A DNA stretch of 39,689 bases from an uncultured Endozoicomonas sp. (GTDB lineage: Bacteria > Pseudomonadota > Gammaproteobacteria > Pseudomonadales > Endozoicomonadaceae): positions 1 through 39,689 of the forward strand of contig OODV01000096.1 in the NCBI GenBank assembly GCA_900299555.1. Reading direction: 5' to 3'. A model generated the notes under the pieces. The model was given only the letters and a program-made list of their open reading frames with translations, was not told where the DNA came from and searched no databases. This document shows positions 32,633 through 39,689 of this stretch, piece after piece (positions within the stretch are counted from its first letter, which is position 1; each line of letters begins with the position of its first letter). Made by a program: the position numbers and the translations under genes.

Positions 32633-33703
32633 ATGAAAAATTTTCCAGGGGTATTCCGTAATATCATTCGTAGCAGTCTGATTGCTGCTGTGGTGAGTGC
32701 GCCTGCCTCTTTCGCGGTGACTCAGGAGCAAAGTTCCAGTGATTATCTGGGTAGGCAGGACGTTAATAATTTTATAAATGAGCTTGTGGCGGAAAACCAC
32801 TTTTCCCGCAAAGAACTTGAACATATTTTGAGTAAGGCGGAACGTTCTGAACGGGCATTGGAGCTGATCAGTAGACCCGCAGAGGGAACTCTGGAGTGGA
32901 AAGACTACCGAAAAATCTTTATCACTCAGGAAAGAATCACGAAAGGTGTTGGCTTCTGGGAAGAAAATGCACAAACGCTGGCGAATGTTGAAAAAGAACT
33001 GGGGGTCCCTGCCAATATTATTGTCGCCATTATTGGTGTAGAAACTTATTACGGCCGACAGACCGGTGGTTTTAAAGTGCTGGATGCACTGACCACTCTG
33101 GGCTTTGATTTTCCTCGAAGAGGTGCCTTCTTCCGAAAAGAACTTAAGAACTTTCTCATACTTGCCCGAGAGCAGAATCTGAATATTGATGACCTGACCG
33201 GATCTTATGCTGGAGCTATGGGTATCCCACAGTTTATGCCTTCCAGCTACCGTGCCTATGCTGTTGATTATACTGGTGATCAGCAGGCCAATATCTGGCG
33301 AAGCGATGAGGATGCTATCGCCAGTGTTGCAAACTACCTGCAGAAACATGGCTGGAAATACGGTAATGGTGTAGCGGTTCAGGCTAAAGTTTCGGGTATT
33401 AAGCATGATCAGGTTGTGTCTTCCGGTTTGAAGCCAGATAAAAAGCTGAGCCTTGTACAAAAGGCTGGTTGGGCTATCCCTAATAAAATGGTACCGCGAT
33501 CTTCAAAAGTACTGGCCATGAGGCATGAGGGGAGTACCGGAGCAGAGTACTGGGTGGGACTTCATAATTTTTATGTAATTACCCGCTATAATCGTAGCCA
33601 GATGTATGCCCTTGCGGTTCATCAGTTAGCCAGAGAACTTAAGGAAAGCTATAACCAGTCTCTGGCGTTACAAAAACAGGTGGCCAAGGACAAGCAGGGG
33701 TGA
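32633..33703 (+). CDS. mltB: Membrane-bound lytic murein transglycosylase B
   Basis: MltB cleaves glycan strands with formation of 1,6-anhydro ends. From the ATG at 32633 it has 356 residues with an N-terminal signal (hydrophobic about 13-27, ending SFA). It has no lipobox, so it is probably a soluble periplasmic form despite the name. The catalytic Glu is E137 in IIGVETYYGRQTG, and AGAMGIPQFMPSSYR and YLQKHGWKYG are other family segments. The AAGG ribosome site lies nine bases before 32633; the longer TTG start at 32606 is less likely. A 199-base gap after rodA may hold its own promoter. Confidence 0.92.
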   Translation: MKNFPGVFRNIIRSSLIAAVVSAPASFAVTQEQSSSDYLGRQDVNNFINELVAENHFSRKELEHILSKAERSERALELISRPAEGTLEWKDYRKIFITQERITKGVGFWEENAQTLANVEKELGVPANIIVAIIGVETYYGRQTGGFKVLDALTTLGFDFPRRGAFFRKELKNFLILAREQNLNIDDLTGSYAGAMGIPQFMPSSYRAYAVDYTGDQQANIWRSDEDAIASVANYLQKHGWKYGNGVAVQAKVSGIKHDQVVSSGLKPDKKLSLVQKAGWAIPNKMVPRSSKVLAMRHEGSTGAEYWVGLHNFYVITRYNRSQMYALAVHQLARELKESYNQSLALQKQVAKDKQG

Positions 33704-33827
33704 TGAAGTCTCTCACTGCGCTTTGGTGATTTCTCAGGAGGCTCTCTGGAAAGAGGGTCCTAAAGTTGTGAATGTTATGTTTGATCAACCAGGACGATCT
33801 GGTGCCTTTTTTCCGGGCTTTTCATTA

Positions 33828-34706
33828 ATGAATAAAAACACGGGTAGTAATACCCCTGTATTCAGGCTACTGACTACAGCAGTTGTGCTGTTGGCTCTGG
33901 TTGGGTGTAGTAGTTTAGCGGTTAAGGATGGCCCTCCATCCGAGTCAGTGGATGTTAGTGGTATTCCTGATGCAGTTCCTTCGCCAATACAGGTTCCCTT
34001 GAAAAATACACCTTACACCCTGGGTGGGGTTAGCTATCAGCCGATGGCATCGGCTAATGGTTATTCTGAAAATGGCCAAGCATCATGGTATGGCACCAAG
34101 TTTCATGGGAAACAGACGGCCAATGGTGAAATTTATGATATGTTCAAGATGACTGCAGCCCATAAAACCTTACCATTACCATCCTATGTTAAAGTAACCA
34201 ATGTAGAGAATGGGCAATCGGTAGTGGTTCGGGTGAATGACCGTGGGCCTTTCCATGGTGATCGACTGATTGATCTCTCTTATGTAGCAGCCAAGAAACT
34301 TGGGTTTGAGGATTCAGGGTTGGCAAATGTTGCCATAGAAGGTATTGATCCTGAGTCATTTTCTCGCTCACCTGCCCACGAACGTGATGGTGACTTGCTC
34401 TATCTGCAGTTGGCCGCTCTTAAAAACTATCATAACGCGCAACTATTACGCCGGGATATTTTTTCCAGAGTAGGTGTTCAGGCGAAAGTTGTTAAGGGTG
34501 AAGAGGCTGAGCCTCTTTATCGAGTGAGAATTGGTCCGGTAGAAAGCCCTGATCACCTGGAAGAACTGTTAGAGGGTTTAAACGCCGCTGAGTTTACACC
34601 ACCCTACCTTGTTTATGAAAAGCCAGTTAATGAAAAGATCATTTCTGAAAAAGCAGTGATTGAGTTAGAGGCAGAGCAGTCAGAGCAGGTCGTTAAGACC
34701 CCATAA
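33828..34706 (+). CDS. rlpA: Septal ring lipoprotein RlpA (endolytic transglycosylase) with SPOR domain
   Basis: RlpA is an outer-membrane lipoprotein that cleaves denuded glycan strands at the division site. From the ATG at 33828 it has 292 residues. The lipoprotein signal ends LLALVGC, and the double-psi barrel starts at NGQASWYGTKFHGKQTANGE and includes VVVRVNDRGPFHGDR with its conserved Asp. The C-terminal SPOR domain (about 205-275) binds denuded glycan. The frame is open from 33723, but only the 33828 start gives a normal short signal n-region; the ribosome site there is weak, and 33777 is an alternative. Confidence 0.92.
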   Translation: MNKNTGSNTPVFRLLTTAVVLLALVGCSSLAVKDGPPSESVDVSGIPDAVPSPIQVPLKNTPYTLGGVSYQPMASANGYSENGQASWYGTKFHGKQTANGEIYDMFKMTAAHKTLPLPSYVKVTNVENGQSVVVRVNDRGPFHGDRLIDLSYVAAKKLGFEDSGLANVAIEGIDPESFSRSPAHERDGDLLYLQLAALKNYHNAQLLRRDIFSRVGVQAKVVKGEEAEPLYRVRIGPVESPDHLEELLEGLNAAEFTPPYLVYEKPVNEKIISEKAVIELEAEQSEQVVKTP

Positions 34707-34745
34707 GGTGTGAGGCTTGTATAGGATGGAGTTAGTTAATCTGTC

Positions 34746-35153
34746 CTATGCCCTATCAACCAGTATTTTCAGCATGCCTTTAATTTCGGCCAGCTCATTT
34801 TCCACGCGAGTCAGCCGATCATCAACGCCCGTTAGCCGCCCTGACACGCTGATTAGCTTTCCCTCTACGCTCGTCAGGCGGCCCTCAAAATCAGTCAAAT
34901 GCTCATCTGTCTGAGCTTGCCACTGCTCCATACTGTTAATGCGTTGAATCAGTGCTTTCATCAACTCTTCAACATTGATCAAACGCTCATTCATGCCGCT
35001 GCTCTGACGGGTGAGCTCGAAAACTGTTTGCCGGATGGTAACGATATCTTCGCCGATTTCTGTCAGTTTGGCATTTTCTTTTGCTGCCGCCCGTGCTTTG
35101 GACTCATTAATACCGAGCTCAATAAGACACTCGTACAAGTCTTCGTTTAACAT
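34746..35153 (-). CDS. Coiled-coil protein with regular seven-residue repeats
   Basis: The 135-residue protein starts at the ATG at 35153, with AGGGGTG five bases before it; an upstream in-frame start at 35189 is less likely. The first half is a mixed helical region. From about residue 85 it is a run of heptads: RLTSVEG, KLISVSG, RLTGVDD, RLTRVEN, ELAEIKG. Leu and Val/Ile fall at the a and d positions, as in a parallel coiled coil that would form a dimer or trimer. No membrane anchor is visible. It is read against the surrounding cell-wall genes, between rlpA and dacA, so it looks like an insertion. Family not recognised with certainty. Confidence 0.7.
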   Translation of the reverse strand: MLNEDLYECLIELGINESKARAAAKENAKLTEIGEDIVTIRQTVFELTRQSSGMNERLINVEELMKALIQRINSMEQWQAQTDEHLTDFEGRLTSVEGKLISVSGRLTGVDDRLTRVENELAEIKGMLKILVDRA

Positions 35154-35423
35154 TGTTTCACCCCTACTTTTCCACGTTTTTTGAATCATGGAATTATTTA
35201 TTGCTGATATGATTGAACTGGTATTGCGGGTTCATAGTCGTGTATTCATAACGTAAAAATAGAGGGCGTTTTGAAACCTTGCCAAGATAATTTATTGTCC
35301 TCTTGAGGTCTTTATTTATAAGGGAGGTGGCGATGTTGAGGGAGTGTTGTTTTTCTTAGGTGTCAGGTTTTTCGGTGCTTTGAGGTACAATCGCTGTCAT
35401 AGATTTCTTTGCTATTAATCCTC
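35154..35423. other. Intergenic region between the coiled-coil and GNAT genes
   Basis: These 270 bases lie between divergent genes. I see no gene or repeat. The promoters of both should be here but were not resolved. Confidence 0.3.
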
Positions 35424-35867
35424 ATGAAAATTATAAATTTGAAAGAGTTACCTTCCTGTATCGCAACAGTTGCTCAGTGGCACTATCAGGAATGGGGGGC
35501 TTTATATCCTGAGAGTGCCCTTAAAGACTTCCAGAGCGATCTGGAAGCATCGCTATTGACGGATAGTATTCCCCAAACCTGGGTTCTGGAGGAAGGGCAG
35601 CGTGCCTGGGGATCCGTCAGCATTCTCGAAAAAGATTTACCGGGTTATCCGGAGTTTTCACCATGTCTGGCTAATGTTTATGTTGAACCCTCTAAGAGAG
35701 GGCAAGGCTATGGTCAGCAGCTGGTAAAGGTGGCAATGGCGTTTGCACAGCAGCAGAACTTGTATCCGCTATTCCTGTATACTCCAGATCAGGTCAGTTT
35801 TTATGAAAAACTGGGGTGGCATACTTTTAAAGACGATACCCATCAGGGGAAAAAATATTTCTTATGA
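35424..35867 (+). CDS. GNAT family N-acetyltransferase
   Basis: The 147-residue protein begins MKIINLKELPSCIATVAQWH. It carries the acetyl-CoA motif VYVEPSKRGQGYGQQLV (about residues 91-107), followed by LYTPDQVSFYEKLGWHTF, the standard end of the GNAT fold. It transfers an acetyl group to an unknown amine. The ATG at 35424 lacks a strong ribosome site; an upstream in-frame start at 35409 adds five residues. It sits between the coiled-coil gene and dacA and is not part of the usual cluster. Confidence 0.85.
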   Translation: MKIINLKELPSCIATVAQWHYQEWGALYPESALKDFQSDLEASLLTDSIPQTWVLEEGQRAWGSVSILEKDLPGYPEFSPCLANVYVEPSKRGQGYGQQLVKVAMAFAQQQNLYPLFLYTPDQVSFYEKLGWHTFKDDTHQGKKYFL

Positions 35868-35903
35868 GTATGCAGTCTTGCTTAACACTTACTCATGTCT
35901 GAC

Positions 35904-35930
35904 TTGACAGAATATATACTGTGCTAACAT
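35904..35930 (+). promoter_or_regulatory. Candidate sigma-70 promoter of dacA
   Basis: TTGACA at 35904-35909 is followed after 15 bases by TAACAT at 35925-35930. The -35 is perfect and the -10 fair, but the spacing is two bases short of optimal. The position about 100 bases before the dacA start is reasonable. Confidence 0.4.
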
Positions 35931-36029
35931 GCCCGCAGAATTGTTATTAGTCGTTGTAAGTCGCAGTTAACCTCTAAAGACTTGAACATTATAATGATGG
36001 AAATCCATATACTCAGAGCATTTACCTGC

Positions 36030-37223
36030 ATGAGCAAAAGAATTTTATCTCCCCGCCGCTGGCTGGGAGCGTTGACCATGGCTGGTCTTGTTATCGCAGG
36101 CCAGGCCAGTGCTTTTGGACAGATTCCTTCTCCTCCGGAAGTTTCACTGAAGAGCTATATACTGATGGATGCCGCCAGTGGTGAAGTTTTGGCCTCTCAG
36201 AGTCCAGATGAACCAATGCATCCGGCCAGCCTTACAAAGATGATGACTGCCTATCTTGCTGAAATGGAGATGGCCGCAGGCAATATCAACCGTGATGACA
36301 AGGTACTGGTTAGCGAAAAAGCATGGAGTCTGGGTGGCTCTACCATGTTTATTGAGGTTGGGGAGCGGGTATCGGTCGAAGAGTTGTTGAAAGGGATCAT
36401 TATTGTTTCCGGTAATGATGCCAGTGTTGCCATCTCTGAGCATATTGCTGGAAGCGAAGGTGCGTTTGCCCAGTTGATGACCAGTACTGCCCAGCGTCTG
36501 GGAATGAAAAACACCCTGTTCCAGAATGCTTCTGGCTGGCCTGGGGATAATCATTACTCCACAGCCCGTGATCTGGCCATTCTTGGTAAACATATTGTTC
36601 AGGACTATCCGGAATACTACGGCTGGTATGCTGAGAAATACTATCAATACGGTGTGGATAAGAAGACCGGTAAGCCTTTACGCCGTCAGGCGAACCGTAA
36701 CCGCTTGCTCTGGACCAATCCTTATGTGGATGGCTTGAAAACCGGGCATATTGAAGATACCGGATACCATCTGGCCGTGACCTCTGAGCGTGATGATCGT
36801 CGTCTGATTGCCGTACTGTTAGGCTCCAAAAGTGAGAAGCAGCGCGCTGACGATGCCCAAAAGCTGCTGACCTATGGTTTCCGTTTCTTTGAAAACGTCG
36901 ACGTGAAGAAAGGTGGTGAGCCTCTACAAACCGTTAAAGTCTGGAAGGGCGATATCAGTGAGATTACGGCTGGTATCATAGAGGACCTGATTGTGACGGT
37001 GCCCAGAGGGACAGGTAAGAACCTGACGGCCACCCTGGCTATCGATCCAAAGCTTGAGGCTCCCATCGAGAAGGGCCAAACCATTGGTACAGTCAAAGTG
37101 ATGCTGGAAGATGAAGTGGTCCGTGAAGTGCCGTTGGTTGCTCAGCAGGCGGTTGAACCGGGCGGCTTCTTTAAGCGAATCTGGGATAGTATTGTGTTGT
37201 TCTTTACCGGGCTGTTTGCATAA
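36030..37223 (+). CDS. dacA: D-alanyl-D-alanine carboxypeptidase (PBP5 type)
   Basis: DacA trims the terminal D-Ala of peptidoglycan stem peptides. From the ATG at 36030 it has 397 residues (E. coli PBP5 403). It has a cleavable signal (about 1-28, ending QASA), active-site S67 with K70 in PASLTKMM, SGN in VSGNDASVA and KTG in GLKTGHIEDTGYH. The C-terminal domain ends in an amphipathic helix, KRIWDSIVLFFTGLF, which tethers the enzyme to the membrane. Upstream in-frame starts at 35982 and 35997 would place extra residues before the signal. A strong terminator follows. Confidence 0.95.
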   Translation: MSKRILSPRRWLGALTMAGLVIAGQASAFGQIPSPPEVSLKSYILMDAASGEVLASQSPDEPMHPASLTKMMTAYLAEMEMAAGNINRDDKVLVSEKAWSLGGSTMFIEVGERVSVEELLKGIIIVSGNDASVAISEHIAGSEGAFAQLMTSTAQRLGMKNTLFQNASGWPGDNHYSTARDLAILGKHIVQDYPEYYGWYAEKYYQYGVDKKTGKPLRRQANRNRLLWTNPYVDGLKTGHIEDTGYHLAVTSERDDRRLIAVLLGSKSEKQRADDAQKLLTYGFRFFENVDVKKGGEPLQTVKVWKGDISEITAGIIEDLIVTVPRGTGKNLTATLAIDPKLEAPIEKGQTIGTVKVMLEDEVVREVPLVAQQAVEPGGFFKRIWDSIVLFFTGLFA

Positions 37224-37255
37224 CTCGACTGTTTTGCAGAGAAAGCGTACGGTTT

Positions 37256-37296
37256 AAAGGCGCTGCACTCCCAATGAATAGGGAGCAGCGCTTTTT
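37256..37296 (+). terminator. Strong terminator after dacA
   Basis: A GC-rich stem (GCGCTGC then CTCCC, facing GGGAG then CAGCGC, with one bulged A) with an 8-base loop is followed by five T. It starts about 33 bases after the dacA stop. Confidence 0.88.
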
Positions 37297-37334
37297 GATA
37301 TTTAACAGCTCTGAGAATGATTTAGGTAGTGGTT

Positions 37335-37601
37335 ATGAAAGAGCCAAAAGCCCCTAAAATTGAATTCCCCTGTGAATACCCTATTCGCATTGTGGGACAT
37401 GCAGCTCCGGACTACAAAGACTTTGTTCTCGGTGTTGTGGCAAAGCATGATCCGGAGTTTGATGGCAAAGCAAAGATGAAAACCAGTCGTAATGGCAAAT
37501 ATCTGTCTGCAACCGTTGTCATCATGGCAACCGGTGAACCTCAGCTCAAGGCACTTTTTGATGAGTTGAAGGCCAGCGGCCGTATTCAGATGGTGCTTTG
37601 A
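37335..37601 (+). CDS. ybeD: YbeD family protein (DUF493)
   Basis: YbeD is a small ACT-like ferredoxin-fold protein of unknown exact function that is conserved next to dacA and lipB. From the ATG at 37335 it has 88 residues (E. coli YbeD 87). It shows EFPCEYPIRIVGHA, the SRNGKYLSATV strand segment and the end RIQMVL. A GTG at 37329 in the same frame is less likely. The stop overlaps the lipB start by one base, so the genes are co-translated. Confidence 0.9.
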   Translation: MKEPKAPKIEFPCEYPIRIVGHAAPDYKDFVLGVVAKHDPEFDGKAKMKTSRNGKYLSATVVIMATGEPQLKALFDELKASGRIQMVL

Positions 37602-38320
37602 TGGTTGAGGATGTTTACCCGTCTGGCCCAGAAGGAAGCGAACTTGTTGTTCGCTTCCTGGGGCGCAGGGATTACGAGCCTGTTTGGCAATCAATGAAGT
37701 CGTTCACTGCCGAGCGAGATGATCAGACCCATGATGAGTTCTGGGTTGTTGAGCATAATCCGGTATTTACCCAGGGACAGGCAGGAAAGCCTGAACATAT
37801 ACTTTTTCCAGGGGATATACCGGTTATCCAGGTAGATCGAGGTGGGCAGGTTACCTATCATGGTCCTGGGCAACTGGTATTCTATTTCTTGATGGATGTC
37901 CGCCGAAAGCGAAGTGGGCCCAGGGCAGTAGTCTCAGCGTTAGAATATGCTGTGATTGAGATGCTCGCGGGTTTTGGTATTGAAGCCCATAACAAGCCTG
38001 ATGCTCCAGGCGTTTATGTCAATGGTGCCAAGATTGCCTCGCTGGGTTTAAGGTTCCGGAAAATGTGCTCCTATCATGGACTTAGTCTTAATGTGGACAT
38101 GGACCTGGAGCCATTTAGTCGAATTAATCCCTGTGGGTATGCTGGACTGGATGTTGTTGATATGGCCTCTTTGCTCGGGAAAGTCGATATTGAGGAAGTT
38201 AGCCGCCGTTTACTGGTATGCTTTCAGAAAGCGCTAAACTACATCAATATCGATGAGAAGGCTGCAAATGATGATCAGCCCGTTAATTGGTTCAGCAGCA
38301 GTAGTACACAAAGACAATAG
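37601..38320 (+). CDS. lipB: Octanoyl-[acyl-carrier-protein]:protein transferase LipB
   Basis: LipB moves octanoyl groups from acyl carrier protein to lipoyl domains, the first step of lipoate synthesis. The 239-residue protein has [16 protein letters not shown], the catalytic Lys in [10 protein letters not shown] and the Cys nucleophile in NPCGYAGLD. It is a little longer than E. coli LipB (213), the extra being a polar C-terminal tail. The ATG at 37601 overlaps the ybeD stop; the TTG at 37598 is not needed. lipA follows after eight bases. Confidence 0.95.
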   Translation: MVEDVYPSGPEGSELVVRFLGRRDYEPVWQSMKSFTAERDDQTHDEFWVVEHNPVFTQGQAGKPEHILFPGDIPVIQVDRGGQVTYHGPGQLVFYFLMDVRRKRSGPRAVVSALEYAVIEMLAGFGIEAHNKPDAPGVYVNGAKIASLGLRFRKMCSYHGLSLNVDMDLEPFSRINPCGYAGLDVVDMASLLGKVDIEEVSRRLLVCFQKALNYINIDEKAANDDQPVNWFSSSSTQRQ

Positions 38321-38328
38321 GGGGGGGA

Positions 38329-39387
38329 ATGGCTATTCATTCAGAAAATAACCTTGAGAAGCTAAAGGGTCACCCCGCCGGAGAAAATCAGCGGATGAAG
38401 CCGGAACAGATAATTCCTACCGTACAGGTAGAAAGTGGTACAAAATTTGTCAATGACAAAGGTATCACAGCCATTAAAAATGGCATTAAAGCCAGTGCCG
38501 GAGGGCAGCACGCGCCGATTCTGCGGAAACCTTCCTGGCTCAGAATTAAAGCAAGCCACGGCACAAAGTACAAGGAAGTCAAAAGTACTGTTCACGAGCA
38601 TAAACTCAGTACGGTTTGTGAAGAGGCTATGTGTCCGAATATCAACGAGTGCTGGAGCTCAGGGACCGCGACTATCATGCTGATGGGCGAAACCTGTACC
38701 CGTGCTTGCCGTTTCTGCGCCGTCAATACCGGTAACCCCAAGGGTTGGCTTGATCATGATGAGCCAGAGCACACCGCTAACTCCGTGAAACTGATGAATC
38801 TTAAGTACCTGGTTTTAACCTCGGTGAACCGGGATGACCTTCCTGATGGTGGCGCAGGTCACTATGCTGCGGTTGTTCAACGGGTGAAGGATGAGAATCC
38901 GGATACTGATGTAGAGGTGCTGACACCCGATTTTCTTGGTGTCATGTCCGATGTTGAAACGGTTGTCGATAGCCCTATTACTGTCTTTGCCCAGAATGTA
39001 GAAACCGTTCGCCGATTGACTCATCCGGTACGCGACCCAAGAGCCGGTTATGAGCAGACACTGGCTGTGCTGGCACATGCAAAAAAATATCGTCCTGAGG
39101 TTCTCACCAAAACCAGTTTGATGCTGGGGCTGGGGGAGACAGAAGATGAAATCCTTGAAACACTGGATGATTTAAGGGGTATTGGTGTGGATATTGTGAC
39201 GTTTGGCCAGTACCTTCAGCCAACTGTTAACCATCTTCCTATTGAGCGCTATGTAACCCCGGAAGAGTTTGAAAAATATCGCCAATGGGGGCTCGATAAA
39301 GGCTTTCTGGAAGTGGTTTCCGGTGCTTTGGTACGATCCAGCTATCGTGCGGAACAGGTTTTGCAGAAAAATAATGTTGGTCTTTAG
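38329..39387 (+). CDS. lipA: Lipoyl synthase LipA (radical SAM)
   Basis: LipA inserts two sulphur atoms into octanoyl groups to make lipoyl cofactors. The 352-residue protein has the auxiliary cluster motif [12 protein letters not shown], the radical-SAM motif CTRACRFC and the C-terminal RSSYRAE with the Ser that binds the auxiliary cluster. It carries an N-terminal extension of about 30 residues compared with E. coli LipA (321), rich in polar residues. A strong GGGGGG ribosome site lies directly before the ATG. It is the last gene of the ybeD-lipB-lipA group. Confidence 0.96.
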   Translation: MAIHSENNLEKLKGHPAGENQRMKPEQIIPTVQVESGTKFVNDKGITAIKNGIKASAGGQHAPILRKPSWLRIKASHGTKYKEVKSTVHEHKLSTVCEEAMCPNINECWSSGTATIMLMGETCTRACRFCAVNTGNPKGWLDHDEPEHTANSVKLMNLKYLVLTSVNRDDLPDGGAGHYAAVVQRVKDENPDTDVEVLTPDFLGVMSDVETVVDSPITVFAQNVETVRRLTHPVRDPRAGYEQTLAVLAHAKKYRPEVLTKTSLMLGLGETEDEILETLDDLRGIGVDIVTFGQYLQPTVNHLPIERYVTPEEFEKYRQWGLDKGFLEVVSGALVRSSYRAEQVLQKNNVGL

Positions 39388-39410
39388 CGGTTCTTTTTAA
39401 AATACATGCC

Positions 39411-39464
39411 AAGCTATGTCTGCCATGTCTTCGGTAGCATAGCTTAAAGCTACTGTTTTAAGCT
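39411..39464 (+). terminator. Overlapping hairpins downstream of lipA
   Basis: One 8-bp stem pairs AAGCTATG (39411-39418) with CATAGCTT (39438-39445). A second pairs AGCTTAAA (39441-39448) with TTTAAGCT (39457-39464) and is followed by GGGCTTTTTATTTT. They share AGCTT, so only one can form at a time. The second is the better terminator. The following GGGCTTT / AAAGCCC pair at 39468-39490 may add a third fold. Confidence 0.55.
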
Positions 39465-39490
39465 ATTGGGCTTTTTATTTTCTTAAAGCC

Positions 39491-39620
39491 CCAAAGGGCT
39501 TTGGGGGCGCTCTTTGGGGGGGCTCCGAGAGCATTCATCTGTTCTGTAGGGCTTGCTCAATCTAGAATAGCTGCCATGTCCACAAGCCATTCTCATGTTA
39601 TGGGCCGCTGAGTCGTGTAA
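39491..39620. repeat. Dispersed repeat, copy B (limits approximate)
   Basis: The block 39552-39588 matches 29250-29286 over 37 bases with 28 identities and no gaps, sharing TAGAATAGCT and CACAAGCC at the same spacing. Weaker similarity extends to either side, with GGGGGCGC and CTCCGAG upstream and TCATGTTATG and CTGAG downstream. The remaining bases to 39689 hold no gene I can support. Confidence 0.55.
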
Positions 39621-39689
39621 CGGGCTTATTTTTCGGTGATGTATCAAAACTGTTGATAGTGGTTTCGGGAGATAAACTCCCCGATAACT

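Noticed and set aside
32609-33460. Long minus-strand frame of 283 codons inside mltB
   Set aside because: It is antisense to a clearly recognised MltB, with no domain resemblance and no ribosome site.
1-39689. CRISPR array, tRNA, rRNA or replication origin
   Set aside because: No regularly spaced direct repeats, cloverleaf genes, rRNA stretches or DnaA-box clusters were seen on reading both strands by eye; a search with dedicated tools could still find a missed small RNA.

Overview
The window looks like a chromosomal segment of a marine gammaproteobacterium. The protein sequences and the rsfS-rlmH-mrdA-rodA-mltB-rlpA-dacA-ybeD-lipB-lipA order are typical of that class. The small palindromic repeats, IS remnants and scattered signalling genes would suit an Oceanospirillales/Endozoicomonas-like genome, but that assignment is an inference from sequence style and not from a marker gene.

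Left end (1-4490): the end of an IS1-family element has inserted into a serine recombinase gene. That recombinase lies directly against a truncated branched-chain amino-acid transport operon. Only about the last nine codons of livH survive, followed by intact livM, livG and livF. A GNAT acetyltransferase gene with an in-frame amber codon sits between livG and livF. An AT-rich gap and a possible 35-residue membrane mini-protein follow.

Signalling block (4484-12170): a DUF2165 membrane protein is divergent from a four-gene signalling operon. The operon encodes a 1400-residue membrane hybrid histidine kinase with three receiver domains, a CheR methyltransferase, a stand-alone CheB methylesterase domain and a REC-PAS-GGDEF diguanylate cyclase. 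The first three genes are coupled by 4-base overlaps. No chemoreceptor, CheA or CheW is present, which makes this the most interesting system in the window.

Metabolic and accessory middle (12172-26570): this stretch holds a pyrophosphate-type phosphofructokinase, mpl and ubiX, then a decayed IS5-family transposase with small orphan genes. A lipoprotein cytochrome c and a secreted polysaccharide deacetylase follow. Next is a cluster of three different palindromic MITE/REP-like elements (19244-19835). The rest is tesB, trmH, a DedA-PAP2 fusion, an FNR-family reductase, an RmlD-like protein lacking the catalytic Tyr/Lys pair, and a soluble REC-PAS histidine kinase.

Cell-wall and lipoate block (26623-39387): proA is followed by rsfS and rlmH with nadD absent from its usual place. 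The elongasome genes mrdA and rodA come next, then mltB, rlpA, a heptad-repeat coiled-coil protein, a GNAT protein, dacA, ybeD, lipB and lipA. Two diverged copies of one intergenic repeat lie just before mrdA and just after lipA, bracketing this block.
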